From NCBI GenBank assembly GCA_012295275.1, contig CM022677.1, positions 10,590,922-10,654,921 of the forward strand: a stretch of 64,000 nt of DNA, in the 5' to 3' direction. Of the stretch, positions 1 to 15,986 are shown one piece after another. The notes below the pieces were generated by a model. That model saw nothing but the letters and a program-made list of their open reading frames with translations. It did no database searches and was not told the DNA's origin. How positions within the stretch are numbered: the stretch's first letter is position 1; every line of letters starts with the position of its first letter. The position numbers and the translations under genes were made by a program. Source of the DNA: Chrysomallon squamiferum (taxonomy: Eukaryota; Mollusca; Gastropoda; Neomphalida; Peltospiridae).

Positions 1-235
1 AGAAGTTTATCAAATTTTTTATTAAAAAATATTTGTGAAAACGTAAACAAATTCATCGATCACTGGAAAAATGTTTGGGTGAGTCAAACAATCAAAGTAT
101 GTTCGCAGAATAGACATATTTGTTATATTACTTAACTTCAACGAATTCTACGGCTGCGAGCGATGATTCTGTGGTTGCGAATTATTGCAGACGTAATGCG
201 GAAGCAAAGCCCGCGCTTCAAAGGATCGATAATGA

Positions 236-265
236 CACGTGACGTCAACAGCACCTTCTGATTGG
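236..265 (+). promoter_or_regulatory. Overlapping E-box/CRE with nearby CCAAT box (left arm)
   Basis: CACGTG (236-241) overlaps the palindromic CRE TGACGTCA (240-247), and an inverted CCAAT box (ATTGG, 261-265) follows 13 bases later. All three are kept in the other arm at 62643-62672. The combination is common in animal promoters. The served gene is unknown: the TSP1 gene begins about 1.2 kb downstream, or an upstream gene may lie outside the window. Confidence 0.4.
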
Positions 266-589
266 CACAGACTGGTATTAATAAACATCTGTTCGAAACG
301 TGTTCAAACAAATAAAAAAAATGAAAAACAGTACAGATTTAGAAGTCATAAAATGTTTCATTTTGATATACAATACATTATATACAGCGGATTCACTCTA
401 CATGAGATATTCAGTGTTTATGCTGCGAAATGACAGAAACGGAACATACTTTGTCAGTAGATTATGAAGTTAAAATACTATCTAGATTTACTGGGGACAC
501 AACAAGAAGGAAACGTTCGCCTCGATTCGACTTGTGAAGAGAAATCAGTTTATTGAATGAAAATTTAAACATTGTGAAGAAAAATAGGG

Positions 590-760
590 TGATTATTGTT
601 TGAAACATACTGAAGATGAGGGTGATTGTTTGGAAGAAACTGAAAAAGAGGAGTTTATGATTGTTTGGAAGAAACTGAAAAAGAGGAGTTTATGATTGTT
701 TGGATACTGAAAAAGAGGACTTGATGATTGTTGGCAAAGATGCTGAAAAAGAGGAGTGTG
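590..760 (+). repeat. About 36-bp VNTR (CTGAAAAAGAGGA core)
   Basis: Four to five imperfect units, each with the core CTGAAAAAGAGGA followed by a TGATTGTTTGGA-like segment. The left arm has at least one more full unit than the right arm (around 62190-62330), so the array differs in copy number between the arms. Confidence 0.75.
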
Positions 761-907
761 GGTCATTATTAGGAAAAAAATGATTTTATAAACAGTGCGA
801 ATCCAAAACGCTTTTAGTTCGAATCTAAAAAATCAGTCTCGGCTTATAAACCGAAAATTGAAGATTTGTTCTATTGGGATTATTTCAAACTGATTTTCCA
901 ATATATG

Positions 908-908
<1 letters not shown>

Positions 909-970
<62 letters not shown>
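909..970 (+). repeat. (CA)n microsatellite
   Basis: An almost pure CA tract of about 62 bp. The mirror (TG)n tract is at about 61988-62032 and is shorter. Confidence 0.95.
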
Positions 971-974
<4 letters not shown>

Positions 975-1749
975 AAACAAACATACACACACAGATACAC
1001 ACACAGAGTAAATAATTACAGTTCAAATTAATTAAAACTATTAATCGAAAACAATAAAGTATATTTACTCTGTGTACCTCTGTTTCGTGTTAACAATTAT
1101 TAGACCAAATAAAAATATAGATTTGAAAACAATCGTTCTACTCTATAATGCTTTCTGTAGCTTTCAGGTATAATTTTAACTATGTTTATTATTTAGTGTT
1201 ACTAAATGACCTTTAATTATCAACATTCACAGCTATCATTAGTCTGTTTCATTTAAAATTATTGTTATTTATTTATTGCCAGAAAATACAATTAACATAT
1301 TTTCTTACTTCATAACCTTTTTGAACTTATGTAGGTAAAATAATTAAAAAGAAAAACAGTAATTATAATAACAAAAAAGAGAAAAACAGGACAGAAAATA
1401 TATAATTATATAAAATTTTCATTTGAATTCTACCGAAGACATCACATCATTAATGAACATAGCCAAAATGGTAAGTAGATTTTGCTGAAATTTTCTTTTA
1501 TTACCAAGTTTAAATAAGTTCTTTAAAAAGATACATTATTACACAGTTTGTAAAATTAAAAAATGAAATACAAGATGTGAAAAAGAATACTGTTTAAAAA
1601 ATGTCTCTTTTACTTTTAAATATTTTCACCCTTGTTAACAATATAGTACCAAAATGTCGTATACTTAAACGCTGATTTATCGGACTTAAATTAACATGCG
1701 TATTTATGATGTAAAATATTATTTGGCTTGTTTCAGCTTCTCTGAAAAT

Positions 1750-1856
1750 ATGGCGGCTGCTGTCTTTGTGTTTGTTATTGTTTTACAATTCATTTATACA
1801 GGATCAGGTTCTAGTAACATTTTTCTTAATGATTAATTTCAATCTATCAACTAGTG

Positions 1857-1946
<90 letters not shown>

Positions 1947-3147
1947 ATCTATCTATTTGTCTGTGTATCTATCTGTTTACATATCCATACACCTAGCTGC
2001 CTACTTAAATATACATCTATGTATCTGTCTGTCTGTCTAGCTAATCTATTTATCTAAATATCTATCCGTATATATGTCTACCTATCTGTTTAAATCTGTA
2101 TCTGTATATCTTTATGTGTCCATCTATCAATCGTTCTATCTATCCGTCTATCTCTCCAAATCTCTATCCATCTATGTCTCTATCTCTATATATCTTTATC
2201 TATCTATCTATCTATTTATCTAGTTAATTATCTAGTTATTTTCAGTAAAATCTCAGTGGTCAGCTTGGACGAAATTTAAAGTAGGAAGATGTTCAGAGCA
2301 GTGCTCAAGGGAGTTAACCCGATTTAGAACTTGCATCGGTGGACTTACATGCAATGGACCTAGAAAATGCACAATTATTGAAGCATGCAGGGGAGATAAT
2401 TGTCCATCTACTCATAAAACAATTACAAATTTGCAAGGTTTTTATGTATCTGTCTTATAATCATTTAAACAATAACTAATTTGCAAAGAAGATTTCTTCA
2501 CACAGTAAACAACCATTTTTTTTAGATAGTTGTGGTAGTTATTGTGGTGGTGGTAGTAGGAGAAGTAGCAGCAATAGTAATACTAGTTGTAGTAGAAGTA
2601 TTTATTTATTTATTTATTTATTTACATCCAGATTTTCTGGAAAAACGTTTCTTTATCATTATTATTAATTTAAATTGAGTAAATATATTTATTAATGTTA
2701 TTTGTGGTAATTCATTAATTCATTCGTTTATATACTATTCTTTTCTTAATTCATTCATTACTTTACTTCTCTTCGTCATTTATGTATTTCGTTTATTTGT
2801 TTGTTTTTCGTTTTGTTTTTTTCATTTATTTCATTATTTACGTCATTATTTATTTATTTATTTACTTATTTTATTCTATACGAGTCTATTCTGCTCTATT
2901 CTACTTTATTCTATTCTGTTGTATTCTATTCTATTCTAGTCTGTTTGCTATTTTTTCTTCAGCCGATGTTCTCTGGTCAGCCTGGGCAAAGCCTAAGGTA
3001 GGCAGATGTTCCAAAAACTGCATAAGAGAAGTGACTCGAACAAGAACGTGTGCTTCTGGTCACACGTGCAATGGACCTAGCACATACACTATTATTAAAT
3101 TATGCACGGGAGATGACTGTGCGTCGACTAGTAAAAGTATAAAATAA
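1750..3147 (+). CDS. Small secreted protein with two TSP1-like repeats (left copy)
   Basis: Three coding exons: 1750-1807 (alternative donor 1813), 2246-2437 and 2963-3147, about 144-146 aa. A probable non-coding leader exon ends at 1470 (GTAAGT donor), with an acceptor at 1736. Exon 1 starts MAAAVFVFVIVLQFIYT, a hydrophobic signal peptide. Exons 2 and 3 each encode one six-cysteine domain with a WSAW motif, a C-x3-C pair, an R-x-R-x-C-like strand and C-N-G-P, matching the TSP1 fold. Both intron phases are 1, so each domain is a symmetric shuffling unit. The protein ends shortly after the second domain, with no membrane segment, so secretion is inferred. The partner and role are unknown; small TSP1 proteins occur among adhesion, matrix and immune factors. 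An upstream ATG in the leader would be out of frame. The gene converges with the sushi-galectin gene. Confidence 0.8.
1857..1940 (+). repeat. (TC)n microsatellite in TSP1 intron 1
   Basis: A pure CT tract of about 84 bp inside the first coding intron, followed by a degenerate TCTA/TCTG tetranucleotide zone to about 2240. The mirror (GA)n tract is at about 61038-61101. Leucine/serine-rich open frames over it are artefacts. Confidence 0.95.
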
Positions 3148-4190
3148 AAATAGAAAATACTAAAACATTTATAATATTGTAATAAGAGACGCATTGTGGT
3201 AATTATATTTTGTTAGCTAAATCATGCGAGATGTGTTTATTAGAAAACACGCTGAAGAAGTCTGCAATAATAAAAATAAATATCAAAATGAAGCAAAGCT
3301 GTAAAATAATAATGTTAACAGAAAGCCAACGATACGACGTCAACGTCGGCGACTTCAGTACAAATACCAATAATTAAGAAGGACATGCAAATTACGATGA
3401 GTTTTGTTTAAACTTCATACTTAAAGCTGAAAAAAGCGCGACGCTAAGGTAATATTTTGCGAATTAAAAAACAGTTACTATATTTAGAACTAGACTGCAA
3501 CGAAGTTGTTAAACTTTTATTTTAGTAGGAGAAAACCAGTCTATATTTAAAGAGAGAATTTTCTGTAATAACAGCTTCTTTCTTAACTGAACCTTAAAGA
3601 CAGCTCGATGATATCAACTAGAATTTACGATACGATTTGAAACTTCAGATTCTCTTGAAACAGACCTGAACGACATCATCAGCACGGTAATCAGGATTTG
3701 TCGCAGAAGCAAGGTGTGTATTAATAACTAATTATTCGTTATCTGATCCACTCTTCCAGATCTTCGTCAATGATAACACTACCGTTGCAACCACTAATCT
3801 CTCAGTTATCCATCCTTCCTCGACTTTATACATCCATTTTTCCATGAGTCCTTCAGTCCTTCCCTAATCAAATAAATGTAATTACTTCTCCTTGTATCTA
3901 TCCTTCGGTCCATCGACACACCCACCCATCGAAATATATCTTCTTAATTTTCTTTCCTTCTATTCACATATCCAAACTATTGATCCATCGATCCACCATC
4001 CATCTGTGCATCTAGTTATTCCTTAGTTCTATTTATCCACACATTCATCTGTGAATCTGTCTCTGTGTGTGTGTACGAGAGTCTGTATGTGTGTGTGAAG
4101 TAAAATAGCAGTAAAAAAAAGTACAAATACAACTTTTTTAATTTCTAAGCATTTATTACAGTCACAGGAAAAAAAAGAGGTAAAATATAA

Positions 4191-4260
<70 letters not shown>

Positions 4261-4364
4261 TCTCCCTCAGAAAAAAGTTATGTTAGTAGCAGCAGTAATA
4301 GCTGCAGTAGCAGTAGTAGCATAATGTATTTGTGTCATTATCCTCAGTGTTGCTGTCATTCTAC
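3148..4364. other. Convergent intergenic region
   Basis: Lies between the stop codons of the TSP1 and sushi-galectin genes. It contains diverged unique DNA, a TCCATCx-rich stretch (about 3820-4030) and an (AAT)n/(ATT)n block at 4192-4256 that could form a hairpin. No coding exon recognised. The mirror region in the right arm carries an extra tandem duplication (58381-59247). Confidence 0.6.
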
Positions 4365-7578
<3,214 letters not shown>

Positions 7579-8408
7579 TTTCTGCGACTGTACATAAGAC
7601 GGTAAATAACAAGAAATTTATTAACTTTACTTGAGTAACAGTTTAAACCAATCAAAACATTCCACATCCACGTAACAAGTTTTTTATTTTTTTATTTTTT
7701 TATCTTTTGCTGTGCTACCATTTAATTCATCTGATGGCGCTCGAGTACAAGATAGAAAAAAAAAAAAAAAAAAAAACGAAAAGCAACAAAAAAAGAAAAA
7801 CAAAGAAAACCCAATAAAAAACAGAGAAACAGGTTGCCCCGAAACATGTTACAAGTCGATACTCATACGTGTGGAATTAATGCACATCAAAAAATATATA
7901 TGTAACATTAATGAGTAACATTTTAAACCAATGAAAACATTTCAGATCTACGCAATACAGATGTGACCATAAGATCAGGTCTGATAAGATTATAAAAATG
8001 TTATGACTGTTGTGTACTTGTATGACATTGTTTTATTGCTTATCTCAGAGCCAAAACGTAAACTGATTAATATCTGTTTTAATCTGATTTTCGAAACCTG
8101 TATCACTAACAGCTTTCTCTGTCATGAAATGTATCTCTGCTATTTCGATGTGAAGATGATGAGTACGGCGAATTAAAAATAAGGACTCTCGGCGGTTGTG
8201 AACATTATAATAAAGGTTGAGTTTATTTTAGACAAAGTATAATTTTACTAACAAATATATAAATATATATATAAAATACTACTACTACCGCTAAGAAGAA
8301 GAAGAAAAAAATATTATTTCAGATACATACACACACACACACACAAAGTTGAGAAAGCGAGACACTAAGATCAAATTACAAACAAAACAAAGCATAGCAA
8401 AACCACAA

Positions 8409-8412
<4 letters not shown>

Positions 8413-8507
<95 letters not shown>

Positions 8508-8721
8508 GTTATAATGATGATAAATCACGTAATTGTACAAACTTACGTGTCTCGACGTGGGATCCCAACCAACTGCATTTCCCAACCGTTTTCCATTTGT
8601 TTCGGAAGATATATAGACACATCCGAATCCTGAGAAAATGTAATTTTTATTTATGTTTGTATTTGAAAAATAGTTTAATTATAAAGAAAGACAGGTCTCC
8701 CTTATGAGACCGATTAGAGAG

Positions 8722-8806
<85 letters not shown>
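8413..8806 (+). repeat. Pair of (GA)n tracts bracketing the duplicated exon
   Basis: Pure GA at 8413-8506 and again at 8728-8806 (about 94 and 79 bp), with the 204-bp galectin exon block between them. The right arm has one (TC)n tract (40379-40439) at the equivalent position. Confidence 0.92.
8513..8716 (-). repeat. Extra copy of the first galectin exon, left arm only
   Basis: This ~204-bp block is essentially identical to 5914-6120, including the whole 83-nt exon (here 8547-8629), its acceptor and its donor. It lies upstream of the lectin gene's first exon and is flanked on both sides by (GA)n tracts (8413-8506 and 8728-8806). In the right arm the corresponding place (40372-40440) has a single (TC)n tract and no exon. 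It is therefore a left-specific insertion, probably mediated by pairing of GA tracts. It is unlikely to be used, since it lies 5' of the signal-peptide exon with no known partner. Confidence 0.85.
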
Positions 8807-8809
<3 letters not shown>

Positions 8810-9462
8810 GGAGAGGTATGTTTTATTTATTTCTATTTACTACGTTATTATTATTATTATTTGAAAGAAATTCTTTTTTTTTTTTCTCTTTTTTTTCTTC
8901 TTTTTTTTTTTTTTTATATAGAAAACAAAATCTTTATTAAATTGTATTTTGTATTTTCTTTTGTAGCAAATTTCGGTAAGACCAAATTGTTTTTGAAATC
9001 TGGAATAGAATTTTGAAAACTATATTAATAGTATTTGGATTTATGTTATAAATAAAACAGTCTTTGAAAGATTTTGAATTGTGTATTAAAATATGTCACA
9101 GATAAGAACCAAGAATAAATAAATGAATAACGATAGATAGAAAGAAAGACTGATCCTTAAAAGTTTCCAGAAGATTCTGCAGACTAATGCATAAATGTGT
9201 GTTTATGAGAGAGAAAATATTCATAGCTTGTATAAGCGTCTGTGAATGGGAGTGATATTATGTGCGTATATCAATCAGTTATTTATCGGATTATTAATGT
9301 ATATATGATAACAATATTAAAGACGGTAGCAGCTGTTTATATATATAAACGATGTAGCACATGCTGTTATTAACTAACAGCCCTTTCTCGTTTTCAGAAT
9401 AATAATGTGGTACGTGAGACCGGAAGTTGAAAAAGTCAGATTAATAACCAGACGACGTGAAA
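8806..9462. other. 5' region of left ferrochelatase
   Basis: Starts with ATT and poly-T low-complexity DNA (8840-8930), then unique AT-rich DNA conserved in the right arm (about 39840-40240). It contains the probable ferrochelatase promoter and 5' UTR. No coding exon seen. Confidence 0.5.
9420..9427 (+). promoter_or_regulatory. ETS/GABP-type site upstream of ferrochelatase (left)
   Basis: CCGGAAGT lies 36 bases before the start codon and is preserved in the right arm. ETS/GABP sites close to the start are common in promoters of nuclear genes for mitochondrial proteins, which fits the gene. The transcription start is not known. Confidence 0.35.
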
Positions 9463-9966
9463 ATGGCACAGGTTTTTCAAAGGTTTTCTAGTGAGTATGC
9501 CTCTTTAGTAATAAACAGTTTTTGTCTATCTCACAACTAATATTATTCTGCAGAAAATCTTCACATGGAAGCATTATATATTGTTTTAGTAAATTTACGG
9601 CATCATGGTTAGCGGATCTGTGAATTATAAAACCCGAGTGCACCTGCAGTAGCTGCAACATTCGCCATGGTTTACACTTTATAAGTATAAATGTAAATTC
9701 GCTAACAATAAATGTCAGTTCATAAATCTAAAGAACTGCTATCCAAGAACATTAAATAATGATTTGCATGCAGATAAGTTTATTTGGCAGTAATGACATT
9801 TTTATGCTTGACGCCTACTCGACTACTTTCTAAGTTTCTTGTTCATGAGACGATACATGAATAATAAAGGTCCTTTATGAATGTGAGCTTTTCATTATCT
9901 TTATTGAATTTGCCTCTCTCCCGTATTATAAAACCAGATAATCAATCCCAGAACTATATAATATAA

Positions 9967-9983
9967 TGTGTGTGTTTGTGTGG

Positions 9984-10035
<52 letters not shown>
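9967..10035 (+). repeat. (TG)n microsatellite before ferrochelatase exon 2
   Basis: A TG tract of about 68 bp lying 30 bases upstream of the exon 2 acceptor. The right arm has a much shorter tract (about 38912-38932), so its length is strongly polymorphic between the arms. Confidence 0.95.
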
Positions 10036-10038
<3 letters not shown>

Positions 10039-10681
10039 TACATATACATGCATATATCTTTCAGAACTTTTAGAGAGAGGTTTTGTCTGTGGTGTACCAT
10101 GTTCAAGACAGATACTGCCACTGTCATGTTGTCAAGCAAACAGTCAGAGACGATCAGTTTCAACAGAAAGGTAAGCACATTATTTTATAAAGCTGTAATT
10201 ATAAAGAGCAAAAAATGTCAGATGAAATAAATTTCTAATGCATTATTCTTTTTCTGTATTAATTCGACAAACCAAAATCATTCTCAGTCACTTTTATACA
10301 CCATTTAGCTTTTTCTCAATATATCCAGTTATCCACACAATGAAAATTATTACTAATCAGATGAGCCACAGAATGGTGACAGCTGCTGCCTTCTTTTATG
10401 TTGCATTATATATAAATAGTACCAAAGCCTGCAGTGTCCAATAATTAACTATGTTTGACAACAGCTAACTGCCAAAATTACTTTGTTTAGCAAACCAAAG
10501 ACAGGAATTCTGATGTTAAATCTCGGTGGACCAGAAACAACAGAAGATGTTCATGACTTTCTTGAGAGATTGTTCTTGGACAAAGATCTGATAAATCTAC
10601 CAGTGCAAAGGTAACTACAGCTTGGCAATCAGACTAGCTTTATCGACTTTGAAAATGCACAAAGCCATAAACTTACAAATA

Positions 10682-10819
10682 AGTAAATGTACATATATGT
10701 CATTATGTGTTACAACATTACACTTTCTCAAGGTTCTCTCTACAGAGAGAGAGAAAGAGAAATAGAACCTTGAGAAAGTGTAATGTAGTAACACATAATG
10801 GCATATATGTACATTTACT
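10682..10819. repeat. Foldback element in ferrochelatase intron 3 (left)
   Basis: Two ~56-nt arms, beginning AGTAAATGTACATATATG and ending in its reverse complement, pair almost perfectly around a short GA-rich loop. This is a long hairpin of the MITE or solitary foldback type. It is present in both arms at the same intron position, so it predates the duplication or allele split. Confidence 0.85.
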
Positions 10820-12122
10820 AATTATATTATTATGTAAAAGCCACACTTTTTATTTTATTTCTACTTTTTATTTATTTTTTTATATTTAAATATCTTAATA
10901 TGTAAACTTTCATTTTACATGTGTTTTAATATGTAAACACATAATATTAAATTTCAGTCGGCTGGCCCCAATGATTGCCAAGAGACGAACACCAAAGATA
11001 CAAACTCAGGTGGTGGCTCTCCAATCAAACGCTGGACAGAGAAACAGGGAAAGGGAATGGTGGAAATACTGGATAAAATTAGCCCAAAGACTGGTACAAA
11101 AATATTATTATTAGAATTATTTCACCCAGAAATTAGTCAATAAACTTATTATTAGAAATTACACATATTTCCTATTTATTATTTACACATTGAGAAAATG
11201 GAAACCTATATTCAAAGCATTCTGTTGGCAATCAGAAATTACAACAAACGGACATTTATTTCTCAAAACAGACACTTTTTTATTACTTTGAGTCAACCAA
11301 ACAAAAGCTAAAGAAAATAAGTTTCTTCAACATGTAGGTTTATTGACGTTTGACAATTTATATTCATATATTATCTTCTTTTTTATAATTTAAATCAAAT
11401 ACTGATTTTTATTTTTACAGCTACATGGCAATATTGGTTTTAACCTCCATATTGCAGTATTTATTTAGATTTTTTAACCAGTAAATGTCAATTTTTTTAT
11501 TTTTTTTTCACCTGCTTTCAGCTAAAGTATAATTATAATAACATAATTTATATATATATAAATTAAATTTTTATTTCTTTACTGCACTACTTTATTTTTT
11601 ACCTCCATTCAGCAGTTTTGATTTTATATTTCCTGGGTACAGCAACATTTATATTTATTTTCAGCTCCTCATAAGTTCTACGTTGGGTTTCGTTATTCCA
11701 GTCCACTCACAGAAGATGCTATAGAACAGATGGAAGAGTAAGTAAAAATGTGAATTGTTGAAACATTATTAGTACTTACATTTTGACATTTCAGGCAGCC
11801 AGTACTGTCAAAAATATAATATTCTGGATGGGAATACAATTTTCTATTTTTCAGTAGATTCATTTTATTTTGTATTACAAAAAAAGAAGTTTGAACTCAC
11901 TGTGGACTTTAAAAATAATGTTATTACTTGCTTTCTGAATGGCACACTTAATTACAAAGGAAAATAATATTGATGAGCCAGGTTTTTATGCAGTCTGCGT
12001 TCAAAAAAGGTGATGCCTAATGTCCCCACAAAAGAAAATCACATGAAAGATGGAGGAGGCTGTTCTGCAGTTTTTTGTGTCTGAGAAATGCTACATAAAT
12101 ACCTTACAATGGCTGTCATTAA

Positions 12123-12389
<267 letters not shown>

Positions 12390-13131
12390 TGACAGGTGGC
12401 CTACTCATCCAGGTCTTATTAAGGTTTTCAGTCATTTTATTTGTTTTACATTTTTATTCTTTATAACATAACTTTTAAGTGCAGTTTAATGTCAGTTCTT
12501 GTATTTTATTATTCTTACATTAATTCAGTTTAATTCCAGTTCTGAACATGACATGGTGCTAGGAAATGCAGATCAAATTTAAAATTCTTAGCAGGCACTC
12601 TCTATCCTACTAACACATTGTCCACAGTATGCAAACAGGATAAACTTGAATTCCAGGAATACCTTACCAGATAACAGTATAACAGTGATTAGAAATAAAA
12701 CATTGAAATATATTCAAGGAAAGTCTGGACATTTATATTTTCACAGTATCAAGAAAGTGTGCAGGCCCAATTTGAACAAAATATTTAATTATTTTACTTT
12801 TTAATCTTAATTTTATTATTTAATTAAAAAAAAAATTTCATTTAATTTCAATCCAGGTGTATACTTAATTAGTCTGTTTAAATATTATTATGGTGTTAAA
12901 TGCAGAATTAATCCTTTGAGCTCTTAATGTAGTATAGCAATGGGTATATTTGATTTAGAACTAATGTATTTTTTGTTTGTTTTATTTTTTATAAACGATA
13001 TAACAACATAGAGTATGTTAGTTATTATTAAAATAAAATTGTAATATGCTTGAATTATACTGCAGTGTTAGCAGTATGCTACTCATACTAGTTTTACCAT
13101 TATTTTAATTTCTAATACTTTTTATTTGCTT

Positions 13132-13166
<35 letters not shown>

Positions 13167-13781
13167 TTACAATTATTATCATTATTATTACTATTTTCGG
13201 TGTTGTTGTTCTTATTTTTATGGTTATTACCATATTCACAGGCTGTAGCAAATCACATCAGAGCTGAGATTAAGAAATTTCCTCAAGAAGACCAAGATGA
13301 CATAGTGATTCTTTTTTCAGCACATTCTTTACCTCTGAAGGTAGGTACCATGATAAATACCTCCCCACCTAGAGGACCAAAATCTTTACGCTAGAACATC
13401 TGTAACTTTTATTTATTTTATTTTTGTTCTTCTTTTATTTATTTCTTTCTAATACAAATACAGTCTTTCTTATAAGTTAAATTTTGATATATTCATATAT
13501 ATTTATCTTTAATACATTAGATAAATATCTGGAAAGATTATTGAGAGGAAAACAGTCTAAAACTATTAACAGGTTTAAAAAGTATGAATAAACTACATAT
13601 TTTTAAATCTAAAGTCACAAATAAATAAACATATGCACAGCCACTAGAGCCCACACTCACACATACAAACACAAAAACACACAGAGAGAAAATTATGCAT
13701 TAATGTGACGATAAAGACAGTAGCTTCGTATATAAATATTTGTTATGAAAATAAATGTTAATTAAAAATTATACGAAATGA

Positions 13782-13946
<165 letters not shown>

Positions 13947-15394
13947 TAAGACATTTTTAAATTATAAAGAGTGAGAGATAAAATGAAAAGCAATAAAGAT
14001 AAGTAATAACAAAAGTAAACACAGATAATATGAAAGTATTCAAATTACTTATGTTAATTATATTTTTATTTTAAATAACCTTTAGGTTTTGTTTAATAAC
14101 GTTACTTCTGTTTTCTGCTGATTCTTTCCTTGTGCAAAGTTGAAGAATCTATAATTTAATTGCTGTTGATAATCCTTTTATGTATGTTTTGTGTATGTTA
14201 GACATACAGTATTTTTTTATTCACATACTAATAATTGCAATTTTACTTGCAAAACAAGGTATCTGTGCATGAACCCAAAATTTTCAAAATGTCTGATTTG
14301 TTTTGACTACAGTAATGGTTCGCCTGTCATCTGAAAGTTAAAAGAAAAGAAAGAAAGGAATGATATGCACACCAAATTCAAATATGATTTAATCAGTTTT
14401 TAACCAGTTGTATCATTTTTTTACATTGTTTTAAATGTAACATTTTGTTGTTGTTGTTTTTAATTTGTTATTGTTGTTGTAGTTATGTCATTAATAGTGT
14501 GTTGTTGTTGTTATTTATGTTTTTTTTTTTTTTCGGGTTGGTCCATTACCATGGCTGAGTCCACAGACAGACGATGCTATCCGAGGTTTGGTTAGTCACA
14601 ACCAGAAGAACATTCTTCTTGTTCCCATTGCTTTCACCAGCGACCACATTGAAACTCTGTACGAACTTGACATGGAATATGCACAGAATCTAGGAGCAGA
14701 GGTACGTGTGTATTGTATTGCAATATAGTATAATTTATATTATTTTTATTATTATCTTTATCTTTAATTTATTTTGTTATTATAGTCATTGATTATGACA
14801 TGTTAAGGGGATAAATATGGTTAAATTTTATAAATACTCTGTAAAGAAAAGCAGATAAATTATAAAAGGGGTGATATTGCATCTTCTCAGTTTAACATGT
14901 CTGTTGATATCTAGAGATTATCTAAATATATATATATATATTTTTTTTAAATTATGAAAGAAAGAAAAGTAAATAATGCTCAATTCCAGATAATTTAAAA
15001 TTCAGTTCTTGTTATTGTATTAGCATTATTACCAATGACTGAAAGAAAAATAATAAGTACAAGAAAAATGCCACGAATAAGCATAGGTGAATTTTAAAAT
15101 TTAGAGTTAAAATTGTTACAAGTTTGATTTTTTTGAGTAACTTTTAAGGTATCACAAAATTTGCTTCATACTTTTCAGGTTTGTGTGAAAAACATCAGAA
15201 GGGCAGCTTCATTAAATGACAGTCCAATTTTTATTGAGGTATAATCTAGCAACTGTGTTTAAAACAGTATCAAATAATTTATTACATTTGGTTTCTGTTG
15301 TTAGTAACACAGTAGACATGTGCATATCATATCATCAGAGTCTTTAGTCCTAGTCAAATTTTGTATCTTCCCTGATGAGTTAGGAGAGACAATT

Positions 15395-15725
15395 TAAAAT
15401 AAACTATAGAATTGTTAGTATTTAGACAATTTTAAAATTTAACTTTAGACTACTTGTGAGAAATTGAAAATTTAACTGTAGACTGGTTAGTTGTTAGATA
15501 ATTTTAAGTTTAACTGTAGACTTGTAAGCTGTGAGAAATTTAAAATTAAACTGTAGACTTGTTATTAATTGTAAGATAATTTTAAATTTAACTGTAGATG
15601 TGTTACTTGTGAGACAGTTTAAAATGTTGATGGAGACTTGTTAATTGTGAGATATTTAAAACTTAATTTGAGATACAATTTAACTGTAGACTTGTTGGTG
15701 GTGAGACAATTTTAAATTTAAATTC
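15395..15725 (+). repeat. About 45-50 bp tandem repeat in ferrochelatase intron 10 (left)
   Basis: About seven diverged units with the core TTTAACTGTAGACTTGTTA followed by a GTGAGA-AATTTTAAA-like segment. Mirrored at about 33095-33400 in the right arm. Confidence 0.75.
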
Positions 15726-15986
15726 TGTACTCCTCTTCACTTTGGTAGTTGTAAGAAGTGTGAATAAAATGAACATTATTAGCTGATGTTTTGTTACTTT
15801 CAGGCATTGGCTGACATTGTAAAACAACACTTGACTTCTGATGTGCTGATTTCCAAGCAGCTGCAGCTGAGGTGTTCTATGTGTACTAACATCACCTGTT
15901 CCAGAACCAGAGACTTCTTTGTCAAACAGCAACAGATATACAACTGTGTTCACAAAGAAGATTTATGCCTGACAGGGAAATTTTGA

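Larger units (their letters stand above)
1..1440. other. 5' region of TSP1 gene, no coding gene seen
   Basis: Contains the E-box/CRE/CCAAT cluster, a short VNTR and a (CA)n microsatellite. The short open frames here have no recognisable domain or splice context. Confidence 0.6.

Noticed and set aside
1766-1996. Leu/Ser-rich ORFs over (TC)n tracts (also at 5695, 8376, 22090, 42416 and 60889)
   Set aside because: They are translations of CT/GA microsatellites, lack splice or domain context and overlap the introns of real genes.
10238-10444. ORF MHYSFSVLIRQTKI in ferrochelatase intron 2 (and its mirror at 38523)
   Set aside because: Intronic, no domain, and frame not continued by splice sites; its presence in both arms only reflects duplication.
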